Positions 16,923-24,075 of a stretch of DNA of 24,600 nt are shown here, piece after piece. Numbering within the stretch: position 1 is the stretch's first letter; the number at the start of each line of letters is the position of its first letter. A program made the translations under genes and the position numbers. Below the pieces are notes generated by a model. The model saw only the letters and a list, made by a program, of their open reading frames with translations. It searched no databases and had not been told where the DNA came from. Source of the DNA: Pedobacter sp. UBA1951 (GTDB taxonomy: Bacteria > Bacteroidota > Bacteroidia > Sphingobacteriales > Sphingobacteriaceae). Location of the stretch: positions 1 to 24,600 of the forward strand of contig DDEP01000185.1 of the NCBI GenBank assembly GCA_002336465.1, read 5' to 3'.

Positions 16923-18098
16923 TTAAGGTAGATACAAAATGTCTGTAATGAAATCATTTCGCTGCCCCTGAAATACGGGTTCAATCCATTCACCATTTTG
17001 CCAATAACTATTTTTTCCACCTTGATCGCCCGTTATAAAGATATTTCCGTTCTTAACAAAGATTCCTCTAACATGAACACTCGACACAACAGGATTAATT
17101 TTTAATGGACTTTTAGTTACTTTAACTTTTTTAGTGGTTTTATCCAACTCAACGGTTAAAGCCCAGCAGGTTTTCTGTCCTGACTCAGCTGCTGCAATAT
17201 AGAATTTGCCATTTTCATAAGCCCAGTCTTGCATTCTGAAAACGGTTTCATCATAATATAAATCTGATTTATATTTATTTAGTGTTTTGGTTGCAAGGTT
17301 ATATGTTGCATAGTACATACGAGCCGGCTGACTGGCTGAATGATAACCTTGGATAATCATTTCAGCCTCATTGTCATTGATCATCCTAAATGCCTGAACA
17401 TATATGTCTTTAAAGTCTTCCGTTGTGATATCAATTGCAGCAAGTTCTGATTGCCCTCGATAAATCCTAAAACGGCCATCGCCGTATGAACTGCCTACTG
17501 TTGCCGTAATAATACCTGAAGGTAGGATGGTCATGAATTCCAAACCATAGTATTCTTCTTCTGTAAGTGGAAATACGCTTATTACTCCATTTTTGGCAAT
17601 TTTATAGCAATAATTTCTTATCAGTTTAGCATTAAAGTCCCAAGCTTTTACCGATAGATATAAATCATTGTTATAAATTTCTTTAGCCATGACATACTCG
17701 TCATAGTTTGGGTCCAGATTTGGGCTTAACTTGTCGGCGAGAAGTTCTTTTGAATCTTTTCTAAGATATACCAGCCGTGTCCTGTTGGTAGATAAATATT
17801 CTACCCCACAAAAATTGAATCCTTCACTTGTATTACCATTTATGGTGTTGTGAATGCCAATACAATAAATATTTTTGGTATCGTAAGGACGAAACTGCCC
17901 GATGGGATTTTTATCTTTATAGACCATATTGTCTAAATTTGCAATTGGTAAACCCTGATAGCCTAATAAATAAACATTTGTTAATGGTGGAGTGTCTGGA
18001 ACTTGGCCTTTATCATCTGGAGCTTTTGCATTCGGATTCTTTTTGCAGCTAGTCAATACGAACAGCAAGAGCAAGATGCTTGTTATTTTATTAATCAT
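16923..18098 (-). CDS. Hypothetical lipoprotein, 391 residues
   Basis: I do not recognise a named family. The N-terminus is a lipoprotein signal (hydrophobic ILLLLFVLTSC with lipobox LTSC, lipidated Cys18, then KKNPN). A Pro- and Asp-rich linker (22-40) precedes a domain of repeated beta-strand segments such as VYLLGYQG, IYCIGIHN and IFITGDQGG...SYWQNGEW. This resembles the propeller-like lipoproteins of Bacteroidota with repeated 'xVYVaG ... yWkNG' blades. The fold is inferred. It is a single-gene transcription unit whose upstream region carries GACAAA-type direct repeats (18149-18197) and a promoter segment similar to that of the 280-residue lipoprotein gene at 21834. I expect envelope localisation. 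No catalytic residues could be assigned, and no clear terminator was seen downstream. Confidence 0.85.
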   Translation of the reverse strand: MINKITSILLLLFVLTSCKKNPNAKAPDDKGQVPDTPPLTNVYLLGYQGLPIANLDNMVYKDKNPIGQFRPYDTKNIYCIGIHNTINGNTSEGFNFCGVEYLSTNRTRLVYLRKDSKELLADKLSPNLDPNYDEYVMAKEIYNNDLYLSVKAWDFNAKLIRNYCYKIAKNGVISVFPLTEEEYYGLEFMTILPSGIITATVGSSYGDGRFRIYRGQSELAAIDITTEDFKDIYVQAFRMINDNEAEMIIQGYHSASQPARMYYATYNLATKTLNKYKSDLYYDETVFRMQDWAYENGKFYIAAAESGQKTCWALTVELDKTTKKVKVTKSPLKINPVVSSVHVRGIFVKNGNIFITGDQGGKNSYWQNGEWIEPVFQGQRNDFITDILYLP

Positions 18099-18124
18099 GT
18101 GTTTTTTTAGTAAAGCTACATCTG

Positions 18125-18134
18125 TACTAAAAAA
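18125..18134 (-). promoter_or_regulatory. Core promoter segment shared with the 280-residue lipoprotein gene
   Basis: Minus-strand TTTTTTAGTA, followed by C, also occurs at 22732-22723. In both places an ATAT-rich stretch precedes it and AGATGTA...AGCT follows. TAnnTTTG is absent, which would fit a promoter needing an activator bound at the repeats upstream. Confidence 0.4.
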
Positions 18135-18148
18135 TATCTATTATATGC

Positions 18149-18197
18149 AGACAAAGGGCATTAAATGTTCGACAGATGATACTATTTCTCCTATAAA
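18149..18197. promoter_or_regulatory. Putative LytTR-type direct repeats upstream of the 391-residue lipoprotein gene
   Basis: Related 7-mers AGACAAA (18149), CGACAGA (18170) and CTATAAA (18191) recur every 21 bases in the same orientation, 51-99 bases upstream of the start codon. Direct repeats two helical turns apart are the arrangement bound by LytTR response regulators such as AgrA. The third copy is weak. Confidence 0.5.
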
Positions 18198-18366
18198 CTG
18201 CCAAAAATATCTTTTACAGAAGGTACTTTAGACATTCTTCTTTATGGTAATCTTTTGAGCTATAATTGCTTGGTCTTGAAATTGCTGAAAACCTTTTAAA
18301 ACTATTGCGAATATATCTAACCATGTTTTAATCAACCGTTATGAAGGGATAGGTAAGTAACCCCTA

Positions 18367-20178
18367 TTAATTCATATAAATCTTCAGGATAACGATAAAA
18401 TCTTCAGGTTCAGAGAAAATCTTAAGTTGATGTTTTTTAGGATAGAGGATCTTCAATCTTTTTTTGATGTTATCCAATCCAATGTTTCCATATCTGCTTT
18501 TCTGTTGTGACTGATTATGCTCTTCCAGTGGTTTACTATTGGCAATTTTGAATGTAAAAAGGCCTTGTTTTACCTCTACATTGATCCTGATCCAGCCCTC
18601 CTCCATACGGTTGATCCCGTGTTTAAAGGCATTTTCAACTAAGGGCAGTAAAAATAGCGGCTCAATTTTACATTCTTTAGTATCGCCCTCTATATGAAAA
18701 TTAATTTCAAGCCTGTTTTCATAGCGGATACGTTCCAGATAGATGTATTTCTCTATAATTTCCAATTCCTTCACCAGATCTATCTTGCCCTCATTGCATT
18801 CGTAGAGAATGTGGCGGAGAATCTGTGCCAGTTCCAGTACCACACCAGGAGCGTCATCCGATTTATTAAGGCTTAGTGCATACAGGTTATTAAGCGTATT
18901 GAATAGGAAATGCGGGTGGATTTGGGCTTGTAAGAGCACCAACCTCATCGCCTGATTTTTGGATTTGTTAACCAGATAGACAATGACTGCGCCAGCAGTT
19001 AATATAAGGATAACGATAAGCGCTAAAGTAATCAGAAATTTCTGCCGGTTAATTTCAAGAGTCTGTTGGGCAAGTTGTCTTTCACGTACGGTCGCCTGAT
19101 ACTTTTGATCAAGATCATGAATGTATTTTTGAGTCTCAAGGTTAGTTAATGAATCGTTAAGTTTTTGGTACCTTTTTCTATAATGCAGCGCTGTTTGAAT
19201 ATCTCCGGCTGATTCTTTTATTTCGGCTCCCAGAAAATAAACCTCTTTAAGATCATTTTTTTTCATTTGCCCTTCAGCATTACGGATTGAATTGTCAAAA
19301 TAAAATGTTGCCTTTTTGTAATCTTTAAGATTTTGATAGCAATTGGCCATACCCAGATATAGAAAAGCCAAATCTTCGCTTTCCGTATCATTTTTGTTTA
19401 ATTTCAGCGCAGCGTTGTATAATTTCAATGCAGCTTGAAATTTTTTCTGTTTTACATAGATTTCCGCTAGGTTATTATAACTATCGCTTAATATATCGTG
19501 CCAACCGTGTTGTAAACTGATCTCTGCCTGCATCTTTAGATGGAGCTCTGCATTGGCAAGCTGTCCGCAAAGCTCTTCGCTTATCGCCAGATTAGAAAGA
19601 CTTTTGGCAATCTGCAGGCTATCACTAATGGTACGGGCAAGTTCAAAACTCTTGGTTGCATAAAAAAGGCTGTTTTTTTTATCCTTTAAATCAATAAAAA
19701 CAGAAGCCAGATTATTGTAAATTTTTCTCTTTGGTGTAGGGTCCTGTTGCTGATCTGCAAATTTCAAACCCGAAATAAATACGGTAGCAGATTGCTGTAA
19801 GTTACCCATTGCACGATATTGCACTCCCATGTTATTCAAGGCATTGGCAATTAGTTTATTATTGCCCAATTTCCGGCTCAATCGGTATTGTTGCTCACTT
19901 ACATTCAGCGCAGCCATAAATTTCTGCTCTTGATGTAGAAGAACAGCAGCTCTATTCAAGAAATTAATCGCCTCGCTGAACATCTTTTTTTCTTCGGCGA
20001 AATTGCTTGCTTTTTTTAGATAGACAATAGCAGAATCGTTTTGCTCATGTTCTTGAAAATAATCTGCACGCTGTTCTAATTTCTTAAGGGTTGTTAATTC
20101 TTGTGCGTTCGATTTATTAAACTGGAAGATCGTGAACAGCAGAAACAGGCTAATTTTATTTTTTAATATCAGGGTCAT
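18367..20178 (-). CDS. TPR-containing sensor histidine kinase (LytS/YehU type), orphan
   Basis: A 603-residue kinase. Signal peptide residues 1-25 (ending SNAQ) precede TPR repeats over about 28-345 (for example ANALNNMGVQYRAMGNLQQSA and LAFLYLGMANCYQNLKDYKKA), expected in the periplasm, and a coiled segment (346-378). One transmembrane helix follows at about 381-403. The cytosolic domain is of the His_kinase (PF06580) type: QIHPHFLFN with phospho-acceptor His423, LVENAFKHG with the N-box Asn516, and RYGNIGLDN (562-570) as G-box. Such kinases normally pair with an adjacent LytTR response regulator, but none is present on either side. It has its own transcription unit, with direct repeats at 20244-20276, suggesting autoregulation. 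It probably signals to a regulator encoded elsewhere. Confidence 0.93.
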   Translation of the reverse strand: MTLILKNKISLFLLFTIFQFNKSNAQELTTLKKLEQRADYFQEHEQNDSAIVYLKKASNFAEEKKMFSEAINFLNRAAVLLHQEQKFMAALNVSEQQYRLSRKLGNNKLIANALNNMGVQYRAMGNLQQSATVFISGLKFADQQQDPTPKRKIYNNLASVFIDLKDKKNSLFYATKSFELARTISDSLQIAKSLSNLAISEELCGQLANAELHLKMQAEISLQHGWHDILSDSYNNLAEIYVKQKKFQAALKLYNAALKLNKNDTESEDLAFLYLGMANCYQNLKDYKKATFYFDNSIRNAEGQMKKNDLKEVYFLGAEIKESAGDIQTALHYRKRYQKLNDSLTNLETQKYIHDLDQKYQATVRERQLAQQTLEINRQKFLITLALIVILILTAGAVIVYLVNKSKNQAMRLVLLQAQIHPHFLFNTLNNLYALSLNKSDDAPGVVLELAQILRHILYECNEGKIDLVKELEIIEKYIYLERIRYENRLEINFHIEGDTKECKIEPLFLLPLVENAFKHGINRMEEGWIRINVEVKQGLFTFKIANSKPLEEHNQSQQKSRYGNIGLDNIKKRLKILYPKKHQLKIFSEPEDFIVILKIYMN

Positions 20179-20243
20179 TTATCCATAAAGATATCAATAG
20201 ATCTTTTTCTGATACACATATATACTTGTAAAGAAGGGTTTAA

Positions 20244-20276
20244 CGACAAACAACGCGGTTTAGTAGATAAACAACC
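20244..20276. promoter_or_regulatory. Putative LytTR-type direct repeats upstream of the histidine kinase gene
   Basis: GACAAACAAC (20245-20254) and GATAAACAAC (20266-20275) differ at one position and are 21 bases apart in the same orientation, 66-98 bases upstream of the kinase ATG. On the minus strand both copies read GTTGTTTxTC and are followed by TAAACC. This is the cleanest pair of the three sites. Confidence 0.6.
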
Positions 20277-20492
20277 AAGTTATGTAATTGAGTTCCATAA
20301 AGTCTTTTATCTGCAATACAGGGTTTCTGGATATTTAAATAGCAGCTTATTTGAAAATGTTTATTCTTATTTTGTACATAAGAGTCGAATTTGTGAAAAT
20401 CTAAATACCACTTGAAGGTTGATTGTTGATCTTCTCCTAACGATAAGACAATGCTGTTTTGGCTTGCCTTTATTCAATAAACTGTAGTTAAG
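20277..20492. other. Intergenic DNA between the kinase and S41 peptidase genes
   Basis: Together with the operator and leader this gap spans 314 bases. I see no open frame of note, no strong hairpin for the S41 gene, and no second TAnnTTTG box. It is AT-rich and appears to hold only the distal part of the kinase promoter region. Confidence 0.5.
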
Positions 20493-21797
20493 TTATTTTA
20501 CAAACATATAGGAATTTTCATTTCCATTTGTCATAACTGTTTTAGGGTTTTTCGGGTCTTTTATCATACGGTTATCTACAACAAAAACATAGCTTAAGTC
20601 ACCTGGTTCAACTTCAGCCTCGCCAATCCATTTGCCATTAACTTTTTTCAATAGAAAACTTTTTCGGCTAAACGAATTGAATGTTCCTGCTACGGCTACT
20701 TCCTTGGCCTCATTGAACCCTTCCAATAAAAATGTAACTTTCTTTAAAGTTGGCATTTTTAGCTCTCGAAGTGCTCTTTCTAAATTGGTTTTAGCCAACG
20801 AATCTTTTGATGCAGCAATTAGTGTTCTTAATGCCAATGAATTGGCTTCGTAAAATGCAAGTATAGATTTTACTTCTATATTAGGCTTAACTCCAATATT
20901 TTCCCAATTTGTTTGGCTAATCGGACTGATACTTGCTGCATAAGGAACTGTAATTGAGAAATTAGAATTTATTTTCTGTAGTTCTGATGGATTTGCACCT
21001 CCTCTTGTTACCTCGCCTATTATTATTCCCCGTTTTAATTGCTGAAGATGGTAGGCGAAGGCTTCTCCGCCTGAAAAAGTTTTACCGCTTGTTAATACAT
21101 ATATTGGTTTATCTAAATATAAAGCTCCTGGAACATAGCCATAAGTCCAAAATTGCTTTGTGGTATTGGTTTCTCGAGTATAAAAATTGTCGATATGAAC
21201 CGGATCTTTAAAAAAATAGCTAAAAATGAAAGGAATAGTGTTTTCATCAAGGCTTCCTCTGCAATCCCGAAGATCAATGATCAACGCATTGGTATTTTTT
21301 ACATAATTCATTGCAGCAATTAGCGTATCTGCACATTCTCTCAAAGGGCCAAAAACTGGAATATTGATATATCCGATATTTCCGTCGAGAATGGCTTTTT
21401 CTTTAATGCCGTAGTTATTTTCGATCATTAGTTTTTCTAACCATTGATCCTTTGGCAAATCCTGTTGCTGCGCACCTTGTTCAGCAACTTTCTTATTTTC
21501 GTTATATAAAACTTTTAAATGCTGATCTTTTGAAATTTTTTGAAGATCCTGTGTTAATTGGAATGCAAATTCATTCCCTGTAGAAATCGTATCATATTTA
21601 CCATTGAGGTAATTCTGTGTAATTGTTCTGTCTAGCTCTGGTAAAATATCTGATGAGACATATTTAGCCTTAAGAATTTCAAGTGTTGAATAAACAGTTT
21701 GTTTTTTTTGCTCAGCACTAAGCTGTGCATACCCGTTTAAAGAAATGATACAGCTGCTAAGCAGAAAGTATGTTTTCAATTTGCTTCGTAAATTCAT
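20493..21797 (-). CDS. Secreted S41 family peptidase with C-terminal glycogen-binding-like (E-set) domain
   Basis: A 434-residue exported protein with signal peptide 1-24 (ending NGYAQ). Residues about 30-315 match the S41 (tail-specific/IRBP-like) peptidase core: KDQHLKV with His93, DGNIGYINIPVF (138-149), ALIIDLRDCRGS (171-182), YVLTSGKTFSGGEAFAY (233-249) with the probable nucleophile Ser242, and IIGEVTRGGANP (259-270). There is no PDZ domain, as in IRBP-like members. From about 351 a separate domain reads VTFLLEGFNEAKEVAVAGTFNSF...SYVFVVDNRMIKDP, typical of AMPK/CBM48-type glycogen-binding E-set domains. It follows the 280-residue lipoprotein gene by 36 bases, so the two are an operon. 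Fold assignments are by eye, and the substrate is unknown. Confidence 0.85.
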   Translation of the reverse strand: MNLRSKLKTYFLLSSCIISLNGYAQLSAEQKKQTVYSTLEILKAKYVSSDILPELDRTITQNYLNGKYDTISTGNEFAFQLTQDLQKISKDQHLKVLYNENKKVAEQGAQQQDLPKDQWLEKLMIENNYGIKEKAILDGNIGYINIPVFGPLRECADTLIAAMNYVKNTNALIIDLRDCRGSLDENTIPFIFSYFFKDPVHIDNFYTRETNTTKQFWTYGYVPGALYLDKPIYVLTSGKTFSGGEAFAYHLQQLKRGIIIGEVTRGGANPSELQKINSNFSITVPYAASISPISQTNWENIGVKPNIEVKSILAFYEANSLALRTLIAASKDSLAKTNLERALRELKMPTLKKVTFLLEGFNEAKEVAVAGTFNSFSRKSFLLKKVNGKWIGEAEVEPGDLSYVFVVDNRMIKDPKNPKTVMTNGNENSYMFVK

Positions 21798-21833
21798 AGC
21801 CTTTAATGATTAATTTTAACCGCAATAAATTAG

Positions 21834-22676
21834 TTAATATCCATAATGCAACTCACTATATTGTGGAGTTGGAAACTCCGAATCGGTAATCTTAATGATT
21901 TGTTTAACAAGTCGTTTAGAACTGATCGTAAAATTTGTTTCAACCAGCTTCTCTTGGTTCACCTGACTTCCACTATATTCTGTAATTTTCAACCGTGCAG
22001 GCAGCCTGTGCAGTTTTGATAACAGTGCTAAAGTACTATTGTTGTAGATAGGAAAAAATTCTCCCATATCAAAATCAATAAAACATATCGGTTCAAAAAC
22101 TACCTCATCTGAATACCCTTCTATGGTTATAACACGCTTATTATTGTTTTTGTCTATTACCGTTATTTTTTCAGGGAGTCCATTCGTATTATATGTATAG
22201 CTGCTCGTATATGATAATGTGCTGCCTGCCTCATTCACGGTGTAATAATTCAACGACTCGAGTCGACCAGAAACGGAGCTGTCAAATGTGGCTTTGGCGT
22301 AATTACGGTAACCTGTGCCATTTTTTATGGCTTTGACCATGGCGATAAGCTCTTTGGTAAGCGCATCATACAGCAGAAACTTTCCATCAAGCGAGTTTGA
22401 AACCTCTGCTTTGGAAAGCCCAAAACGATCGTAACTAAATTCAAGCTGAGTGGGATTACGCACTCCAGAGTAACTGATGCTCTTTACTGTACCGTCTGCA
22501 TTACGAGTGAGAATTCCAGTTACACCCAATAATGGCCAGTAGATAGTTTTTAACGCGGGTTTTTCAATATCTGCTTCGGGTGTAAAAGGTGCAGAAGGTA
22601 TATTTGCAGAGGGCTTTTTACATGACGACAGCGATAGCAAGATAAAGACAGTGAGTATAAAAAATTTTGCTTTCAT
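21834..22676 (-). CDS. Hypothetical lipoprotein, 280 residues
   Basis: No family recognised with certainty. The signal peptide ends in lipobox LSSC with lipidated Cys19, followed by a Pro- and Ala-rich linker (20-40). The rest has YD-repeat-like beta segments: GILTRNADGTVKSISYSG, LEFSYDRFGLSKAEV, and YTSSYTYNTNGLPEKITV, resembling Bacteroidota DUF4595/RHS-like lipoproteins with one-residue-variable 'Y-x-Y-x-x-x-G-x-x' strands. Such proteins are probably surface or periplasmic beta-sheet structures without catalysis. It is the first gene of an operon with the S41 peptidase (36-base gap). Direct repeats lie at 22764-22810, and a promoter segment shared with the 391-residue lipoprotein gene lies at 22723-22732. 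Confidence 0.83.
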   Translation of the reverse strand: MKAKFFILTVFILLSLSSCKKPSANIPSAPFTPEADIEKPALKTIYWPLLGVTGILTRNADGTVKSISYSGVRNPTQLEFSYDRFGLSKAEVSNSLDGKFLLYDALTKELIAMVKAIKNGTGYRNYAKATFDSSVSGRLESLNYYTVNEAGSTLSYTSSYTYNTNGLPEKITVIDKNNNKRVITIEGYSDEVVFEPICFIDFDMGEFFPIYNNSTLALLSKLHRLPARLKITEYSGSQVNQEKLVETNFTISSKRLVKQIIKITDSEFPTPQYSELHYGY

Positions 22677-22722
22677 AATTTTAAATTGGCTAATCAGCTG
22701 GAGAGCTATACATCTGCATTGG

Positions 22723-22732
22723 TACTAAAAAA
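22723..22732 (-). promoter_or_regulatory. Core promoter segment shared with the 391-residue lipoprotein gene
   Basis: Minus-strand TTTTTTAGTA followed by C, within a longer similarity to 18125-18134: AT-rich ATATATG upstream and AGATGTATAGCT downstream. It lies 47-56 bases upstream of the lipoprotein ATG. No TAnnTTTG box was found near it. Confidence 0.4.
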
Positions 22733-22763
22733 CAACATATATCTGTTTAATGCTAATGCTATC

Positions 22764-22810
22764 GACAAAAAACCTTATTCAGGCGACAAAAGTATTTTAT
22801 TAGCTACAAA
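22764..22810. promoter_or_regulatory. Putative LytTR-type direct repeats upstream of the lipoprotein-S41 operon
   Basis: CGACAAA (22764-22770), CGACAAA (22784-22790) and CTACAAA (22804-22810) recur at exactly 20 bases in the same orientation, 88-134 bases upstream of the ATG. The rest of 22811-22955 shows no gene or clear hairpin. Confidence 0.58.
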
Positions 22811-22955
22811 CTTCTTATTTATTATCTAAGGTTATTAGCCGAAAAATAGTGCTGTTTTGACTTATGAAAAACAGATTTAAGTACGTTAAACTTTTTTAAA
22901 TAAAAGATATGTCCTAAATACTACTGAAAAAGAAGAAAAATCTAAGTTTTGATTT

Positions 22956-23075
22956 GGAACCAGAAAATGCCTTTGTTTTGTCAAGTAAAATTTATGCAAG
23001 TATTTGGGCGATTTTTTCTTTCATGCCCCAAATTCCGTTTAAACCTCCAGTATGTAAAGCCAGTATCCGGTCGTT
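22956..23075. repeat. Direct repeat copy B (intact deaminase 3' end)
   Basis: The partner of 16671-16790: same orientation, constant offset 6285, about 73% identity by hand count. It covers 36 bases after the deaminase stop and the last 28 codons of the intact gene. The two copies bound the lipoprotein/kinase/peptidase block. Confidence 0.85.
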
Positions 23076-23870
23076 CTGTTTGAAATAACGATGTTCTTGT
23101 AGGTCGTATATTGCATACATCATCTTAGCAGTATAGATTGGATCTATCAGCAAACCAGTTTTCTGAACAAATTCTTTCATAAATGTAAGCAGTTCTGTAG
23201 TAGTTTTAGCGTATCCTCCAAAATGGTAAGTGGTATGTAGGTGTAAGCCCGTTAAATCTTCATGGTATTTTGCAATCTCATCTTTGATGAAATCTCCTCC
23301 TTTTAAAACGGGTATAACATGCAATTGGGTGTTGGGATAGTATTGTTGTAAGCCTTTTAATAAACCAGCAGCAGTTGTTCCGGTTCCGGCGGCGCAAAAC
23401 AAATGTGTGTAAGGTTGAGGTAATTCTGTAATGATTTCTGCACAACCCTTAGTTGCAAGCCTGCCTGCTCCGCCTTCATCAATGAAATAAGCGTCTTCAT
23501 CATTTTTAAAATGAAGTGTAAATAATGCTTCTTTGTTGAGGTAAGCTTCGCGACTTACAAAAATAAGCTGCATACCAAAGAGCATGCATAGCAATAACGT
23601 TTCGTTTTCAACTTGCTCGCCACGTACAAAACCCGTTGATCTAAAACCAAAACGCGCAGCTGCAGCCGCTGTGGCGAGGAGATGGTTAGAATATGCGCCC
23701 CCAAAAGTTACCAGATGTTTTTTTTGCTGATTGGCTGCATCTTCTAAAACATATTTTAATTTACGCCATTTGTTGCCTGATATATAGGGATCTATCAGGT
23801 CGTCTCGTTTTACATCTATACTTTGATGGTGCTTAAACTGGATTTGATGGATTGGACTGTAAATGTTCAT
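22992..23870 (-). CDS. PLP-dependent 1-aminocyclopropane-1-carboxylate deaminase/D-cysteine desulfhydrase family protein
   Basis: A 292-residue cytosolic fold-type II PLP enzyme. Motifs in order: IDVKRDDLIDPYISGNKWRKL with the PLP-binding Lys34, VTFGGAYSNH (54-63) with the conserved Ser-Asn-His, CAAGTGTTAAGLLKG as the phosphate-binding glycine loop, and LHTGGLNGIWGM at the C-terminus. Family members open the ACC ring or release H2S and pyruvate from D-cysteine. In Bacteroidota the usual substrate is uncertain, and at 292 residues this one is shorter than ACC deaminases (about 338). It is probably monocistronic, with a candidate -7 box at 23890-23897. Its 3' end is duplicated as a remnant next to lat. 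Confidence 0.88.
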   Translation of the reverse strand: MNIYSPIHQIQFKHHQSIDVKRDDLIDPYISGNKWRKLKYVLEDAANQQKKHLVTFGGAYSNHLLATAAAAARFGFRSTGFVRGEQVENETLLLCMLFGMQLIFVSREAYLNKEALFTLHFKNDEDAYFIDEGGAGRLATKGCAEIITELPQPYTHLFCAAGTGTTAAGLLKGLQQYYPNTQLHVIPVLKGGDFIKDEIAKYHEDLTGLHLHTTYHFGGYAKTTTELLTFMKEFVQKTGLLIDPIYTAKMMYAIYDLQEHRYFKQNDRILALHTGGLNGIWGMKEKIAQILA

Positions 23871-23889
23871 GTAGTAAATTAAAACTATG

Positions 23890-23897
23890 CAAAGTTA
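23890..23897 (-). promoter_or_regulatory. Candidate deaminase promoter (-7 box)
   Basis: Minus-strand TAACTTTG matches TAnnTTTG, 19 bases upstream of the ATG, giving a leader of about 12 bases. No TTTG is found at the -33 distance, so the match is partial. Confidence 0.45.
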
Positions 23898-23917
23898 AAT
23901 GAATGTTTAATATACTA

Positions 23918-24013
23918 CGTCACCCTGAATTTATTTCAGGGTCTTTGTACTTTTTAATTTAGATGCTGAAACGAGTTCAGCATGACGGCAATAGAGTAAA
24001 TTCAGTATGACGG
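23918..24013. repeat. Short intergenic repeat element with CGTCAnnCTGAA ends
   Basis: CGTCACCCTGAA (23918-23929) is matched in inverted form by TTCAGCATGACG (23976-23987) and again by TTCAGTATGACG (24001-24012). The left end also contains the hairpin CCCTGAA/TTCAGGG. I recall similar 'CGTCA..CTGAA...TTCAG..TGACG' elements dispersed in Sphingobacteriaceae genomes. A genome-wide count would confirm this. It lies between the deaminase and ychF. Confidence 0.6.
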
Positions 24014-24026
24014 TAAGGGTATAAAA

Positions 24027-24057
24027 AACAAAAGCTACTCCTAGAGTAGCTTTTGTT
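24027..24057 (-). terminator. Rho-independent terminator of ychF
   Basis: A 14-base perfect stem (24027-24040 with 24044-24057, AACAAAAGCTACTC/GAGTAGCTTTTGTT) with a 3-base loop. A T run follows on the minus strand. It begins 19 bases after the ychF stop. Confidence 0.9.
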
Positions 24058-24075
24058 AATGAGTTTATTCAAAGA

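Noticed and set aside
18149..18197. CRISPR-like spacing of the GACAAA repeats
   Set aside because: Repeat units are only about 7-10 bases, two or three copies per site, each in a promoter region. Operators explain them better.
16671..23075. Insertion sequence or integrative element with its own transposase or integrase
   Set aside because: None of the four proteins in the block is a recombinase, and no terminal inverted repeats were seen. Only imperfect direct repeats support mobility.
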